A stretch of DNA of 34,787 nt from DATKWV01 sp035529405 (GTDB lineage Bacteria > Planctomycetota > Phycisphaerae > Sedimentisphaerales > Anaerobacaceae), in the NCBI GenBank assembly GCA_035529405.1, contig DATKWV010000013.1, positions 1 to 34,787 on the forward strand, read 5' to 3'. Every line of letters begins with the position of its first letter. Position 1 is the stretch's first letter. The position numbers were made by a program, and so were the translations under genes. Under the pieces are notes generated by a model. The model ran no database searches. It was not told where the DNA came from and was given only the letters and a program-made list of their open reading frames with translations. Positions 31,959-34,787 of the stretch are shown here, in pieces.

Positions 31959-33743
31959 ATGCGGGTTGTATATAAGAATAAGCAATTAGAGAAGTTCTTA
32001 ATCGCAGTTAACGTGCTGGCGGCGGCGGTTGTGGCGGTTTCTTTTGTATTCTTGTTCGGGTTCGCTGAGTCGCTGCTTTCGACATCCCTGCTTTATACGG
32101 TGCTGTATGTACTGCTTTTGGTTTTTGTGGCCGAGAAAGTTGTTCGTTTACATAATTCGCTGTCCAAGACAGAGTACCTGCGGGCCAACTGGTTCGAGAT
32201 ACCGCTTCTGATTGTTCTTGCGATAGTGGTAGCGGGCGCGGGGCGCTGGTTCGGAAGGTATAATCGGGTCGAGGTTCAGCATTTTGCGGTGGCAGTCTAT
32301 CTGGTCGTGCAGGTGGTTACCAAATTGTGCAGGACCAGCATTAACATGGCAGCAAGCGGCAAAAACCCCACCCGTACCCTGATACTGAGTTTTCTGGTGT
32401 TAATAGTCACGGGGGCGGGTTTTCTGATGCTGCCCAGGGCTGCCAGCGATGAACGTGTTAAATTTGTGGACGCGCTTTTTACCGCAACCAGCGCCACGTG
32501 TGTGACGGGGCTTGTGGTAAAGGATACCGGCAGGGACTTCAGTCTTATGGGACAGGTGGTAATACTGTCTCTGATACAGCTTGGGGGACTGGGTATAGTT
32601 GTTTTCGGAGCGGTATTTGCGCTGCTGCTGGGACAGGCACTGAGTCTGCGTGAATCGGTGGCGATGCAGGACCTTTTAAGCGCCCGCACACTTGGTCGCA
32701 TAGGTAACATGATAGCCTTTATTTTTGTGGGCACGGTGGCAATCGAGGCGCTGGGGGCATTGGGGCTGTTCGGCATGTGGGACAACCTGCCTGGGCAGGT
32801 GACCGATGTACATCAGCAGTGGTTCTACAGCGTATTTCATTCCATAAGCGCTTTCTGCAACGCCGGGTTTAGTCTGTTCAGCGACAGTCTCATCAGGTAC
32901 AGAAAAGAGCCGGCGGTATATATGGTGGTCTGCCCGCTGATAATTCTCGGGGGACTGGGCTTTAGCGTACTTTACAATATCAGCAGTATTGCCATTGACA
33001 GGGTTCGGCGTTTTTTCCGCAAGCGTTTCGACAGGGAGCATCGATTTTCGATGGGCGTTCCCGAACGTATGCATCTGCAGACCAAGATAGTTCTCAGTGT
33101 CAGCCTGCTGCTCATATTGTCCGGTGCGGCGGCAATACTTTTGTTCGGGCGATATACCGGCAATGGCACCGGCGGCCAGAACCCTTCTTTTCTGGACGCG
33201 ATTTTTCAGTCGGTCGCGGCGCGCACAGCCGGTTTTAATACAATCGATATATCGGCCCTGTCGCCGGCCAGCAGGTTCGTGCTGATGCTGCTTATGTTTG
33301 TCGGCGGCTCACCCGGCTCCACCGCAGGCGGAATAAAAACCGTGACAATGGCGGTTATTATAGTAGCTGCCGTTGCGGCGCTGCGAAAGCGATGGGAAGT
33401 TGAAGTTTTCAGGCGTTCTATTCGCATAGTAATCGTCGGCAGGGCAATTACAATTACGCTGCTTTTTGCCGCGGTTCTGTTTACTGCGGTATTTGCGCTG
33501 AGCATAAGCGAAAATGCCGGAGGCTTCAGCATGTCTCAAATCGCATTCGAGGCAAGCTCTGCACTCGGCACGGTGGGCCTGACTACCGGTATAACGCCTT
33601 CTTTGACAACAGCGGGGAAATTGATTATCATTGCAACGATGCTTATCGGCAGACTTGGGCCGCTGACTTTGCTGGCTGCATTGACTTTTAACCTCAAGCC
33701 GGCACGATATAATTATCCGGAAGAAGCGATAATTGTCGGCTGA
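31959..33743 (+). CDS. TrkH/KtrB-family potassium uptake channel subunit with N-terminal extension
   Basis: 594 aa from the ATG at 31959. Integral inner-membrane protein with four MPM repeats. The K+ filter segments are seen as TSATCVTGL (near residue 177), FCNAGF (near 301), ARTAGFNT (near 423) and LGTVGLTTG (near 537). The gating-loop block GGSPGSTAGGIKT is typical of KtrB/TrkG. About 130 residues with several extra hydrophobic segments (e.g. FLIAVNVLAAAVVAVSFVFL, LYTVLYVLLLVFVAE, PLLIVLAIVVAGAG) precede the common core, making it 110-150 residues longer than classical TrkH or KtrB. trkA follows after 60 bp and supplies the cytoplasmic gating ring. Confidence 0.93.
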   Translation: MRVVYKNKQLEKFLIAVNVLAAAVVAVSFVFLFGFAESLLSTSLLYTVLYVLLLVFVAEKVVRLHNSLSKTEYLRANWFEIPLLIVLAIVVAGAGRWFGRYNRVEVQHFAVAVYLVVQVVTKLCRTSINMAASGKNPTRTLILSFLVLIVTGAGFLMLPRAASDERVKFVDALFTATSATCVTGLVVKDTGRDFSLMGQVVILSLIQLGGLGIVVFGAVFALLLGQALSLRESVAMQDLLSARTLGRIGNMIAFIFVGTVAIEALGALGLFGMWDNLPGQVTDVHQQWFYSVFHSISAFCNAGFSLFSDSLIRYRKEPAVYMVVCPLIILGGLGFSVLYNISSIAIDRVRRFFRKRFDREHRFSMGVPERMHLQTKIVLSVSLLLILSGAAAILLFGRYTGNGTGGQNPSFLDAIFQSVAARTAGFNTIDISALSPASRFVLMLLMFVGGSPGSTAGGIKTVTMAVIIVAAVAALRKRWEVEVFRRSIRIVIVGRAITITLLFAAVLFTAVFALSISENAGGFSMSQIAFEASSALGTVGLTTGITPSLTTAGKLIIIATMLIGRLGPLTLLAALTFNLKPARYNYPEEAIIVG

Positions 33744-33803
33744 AACGGCAGCAGACAGAGAATAATTGCCGGGCAGTAACAAACAAACAGGAGCTGGAGA
33801 ATT

Positions 33804-34484
33804 ATGGAACGTTTTGCTGTAATAGGATTGGGCAGATTCGGCAAGAAACTGGCCATTGCGCTGGCAATGAGCGGAGCCGAGGTTATTGTTATCGACAAAG
33901 ACAGAGACGAGATAGAGCAGATCAGGGACCAGGTTACTCATGCGGTCAGGCTCGACAGTACCGACGAGGAGGCGCTGAAGGCCCAGGGTATCGGGAAAGT
34001 GGATGTGGCCATCATAGGTATAGGCCAGGAAGGTTTCGAGTCGGCTATTCTGACGGTGGTGAATCTGCGGCAGATGGGGGTGAAAAAGATTTACGCAAGG
34101 GCTGAAAGCTTAATCAGCGGTGAGGTTTTTTCCAAGGTAGGCGCAACGGAGGTTATCTACCCGGAGATTGAATCGGCCCAGAGGTGGGCCTACAAACTTA
34201 TTGCCCCGCAGGTGGGGGAAAAGATAGACTTTGCACCGGGGTACAGCTTAGCGAGGATAAAAGCGCCCGCCAGCTTTGACGCCAAGACGGTTATGGCCCT
34301 GCAGCTTAGACAGAAATACAACGTTAACCTGGTTGCAATCAAACGCGGTGAGCACGAGCAGTTGAAAAAACAGGAAATAGGCACAATCATAAATGTGCCT
34401 ATGCCAAGCACGGTAATTTATGAAGGCGATATATTAATGGTCGCCGGTTCCGATGCCGACCTTGCACAGCTTCCGCAGGAGTAA
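33804..34484 (+). CDS. TrkA/KtrA-family K+ uptake regulatory subunit (RCK domains)
   Basis: 226 aa. The N-terminal RCK/Rossmann domain (1 to about 135) has AVIGLGRFGKKLA for nucleotide binding, and an Asp at the end of the second strand (VIVIDKD), which suggests NAD(H)/ATP-type ligands. The C-terminal RCK_C domain follows (about 140-225, LARIKAPASFDAKTV...VIYEGDILMVAGSD). One RCK pair of this length is the KtrA form rather than the doubled E. coli TrkA. It forms an octameric ring under the channel encoded just upstream. GGAG about a dozen bases upstream is the ribosome site. Confidence 0.94.
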   Translation: MERFAVIGLGRFGKKLAIALAMSGAEVIVIDKDRDEIEQIRDQVTHAVRLDSTDEEALKAQGIGKVDVAIIGIGQEGFESAILTVVNLRQMGVKKIYARAESLISGEVFSKVGATEVIYPEIESAQRWAYKLIAPQVGEKIDFAPGYSLARIKAPASFDAKTVMALQLRQKYNVNLVAIKRGEHEQLKKQEIGTIINVPMPSTVIYEGDILMVAGSDADLAQLPQE

Positions 34485-34487
34485 TTC

Positions 34488-34512
34488 AGGACGCTTCATG
34501 CCTTAAGCTCCT
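34488..34512. terminator. Hairpin between convergent genes, possible weak bidirectional terminator
   Basis: AGGACGCTT (34488-34496) pairs with AAGCTCCT (34505-34512) with one unpaired C. No T-run follows on either strand, so terminator function is only suggested by its position between convergent genes. The rest of the stretch to 34614 shows nothing I can name. Confidence 0.25.
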
Positions 34513-34614
34513 AATGATCACTCAGGTTCGATGAATTCATTGGCAGATTCTGAGGAACTACGCTTTTCACAGTCAGGTCATTATAGATAACACGGTGTGC
34601 TCCAGAACTGCATT

Positions 34615-34787
34615 TTATGGCGATGGGATATACGGCGATCCAATTCTTAGCCATTGCTCAGCAAGAATTTTCAGATCCAACATGTTTACAGTATCGTCAC
34701 CGCCAGGAAGAGGTGCAATATCCGCAGAAGGTTCGCCAGGTTCCTGAAGCCATTGGGCGCCCAGAATTGCAAAATCTTTGAAGTTCA
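34615..34787 (-). CDS. C-terminal end of a secreted protein with a dockerin-like domain (partial)
   Basis: 57 codons in one minus-strand frame run from the right edge to a TAA at 34615-34617; the start is outside the window. The residues include NFKDFAILGAQWLQ, then ADIAPLPGGDDTVNMLD and LKILAEQWL. Two repeats of the form D-x-x-x-L-A-x-x-WL, each with Asp/Asn positions like calcium-binding EF-hand loops, are the hallmark of the dockerin-type tail found on many large extracellular proteins of Phycisphaerae. The missing part is probably a long secreted enzyme or surface protein. It is convergent with trkA and unrelated in function to it. Confidence 0.75.
   Translation of the reverse strand, partial: NFKDFAILGAQWLQEPGEPSADIAPLPGGDDTVNMLDLKILAEQWLRIGSPYIPSP

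Overview
The window reads as a chromosomal housekeeping segment of a Gram-negative (diderm) bacterium, most likely a planctomycete of the Phycisphaerae type. This placement is inference from three things: an LpxC-FabZ fusion inside a lipid A/BamA cluster, a cellulosome-like 'dockerin' tail of the kind common in Phycisphaerae at the right edge, and a hugely expanded RNase P RNA. No 16S gene is present to confirm it. Coding density is high, no integrase or transposase is visible, and nearly every gene belongs to a known family.

Layout. 1-585: upstream DNA without a convincing gene, with hairpins and an AT-rich inverted repeat. 586-657: tRNA-Gln(UUG). 686-7622: the conserved glmU-prs-rplY-pth-rpsF-ssb-rpsR-rplI-dnaB run, in which GlmU is truncated. 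7678-14956: outer-membrane biogenesis cluster bamA, ompH/skp, lpxD, lpxC-fabZ, lpxA and a Gfo/Idh dehydrogenase. 14994-20124: DNA repair and salvage genes nfi (-), uvrA, mtnA and an Nfu-type Fe-S protein (-). 20312-23993: branched-chain amino acid operon ilvB-ilvN-ilvC, with a near-consensus promoter and a roughly 200-nt structured leader. 24011-24814: unknown lipoprotein. 24923-25803 (-): RNase P RNA of about 881 nt. 25865-28103 (-): nadB and a lipoprotein. 28192-28935 (-): bioD. 29104-31865: pcm and recG. 31959-34484: a TrkH/KtrB plus TrkA/KtrA potassium uptake pair. 34615-34787 (-): C-terminal end of a dockerin-like secreted protein that runs off the edge.

How they fit together. The left third couples translation (L25, S6, S18, L9, Pth, tRNA-Gln), nucleotide supply (Prs) and replication (SSB, DnaB). 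The second block makes early lipid A intermediates and inserts outer-membrane proteins. The rest is biosynthesis (Ilv, NAD, biotin), repair (UvrA, endonuclease V, RecG, Pcm) and K+ transport.

The two strongest unusual signals are RNAs. One is the RNase P RNA, whose helices P3, P12, P18 and P19 are each extended to 105-213 nt by hairpins starting with the same CCGCACC/GGTGCGG arm. The other is the ilvB leader, which has a perfect 9-bp long-range stem, local hairpins, a duplicated 10-mer and a competing hairpin. Neither matches a regulatory RNA class I can name with confidence.
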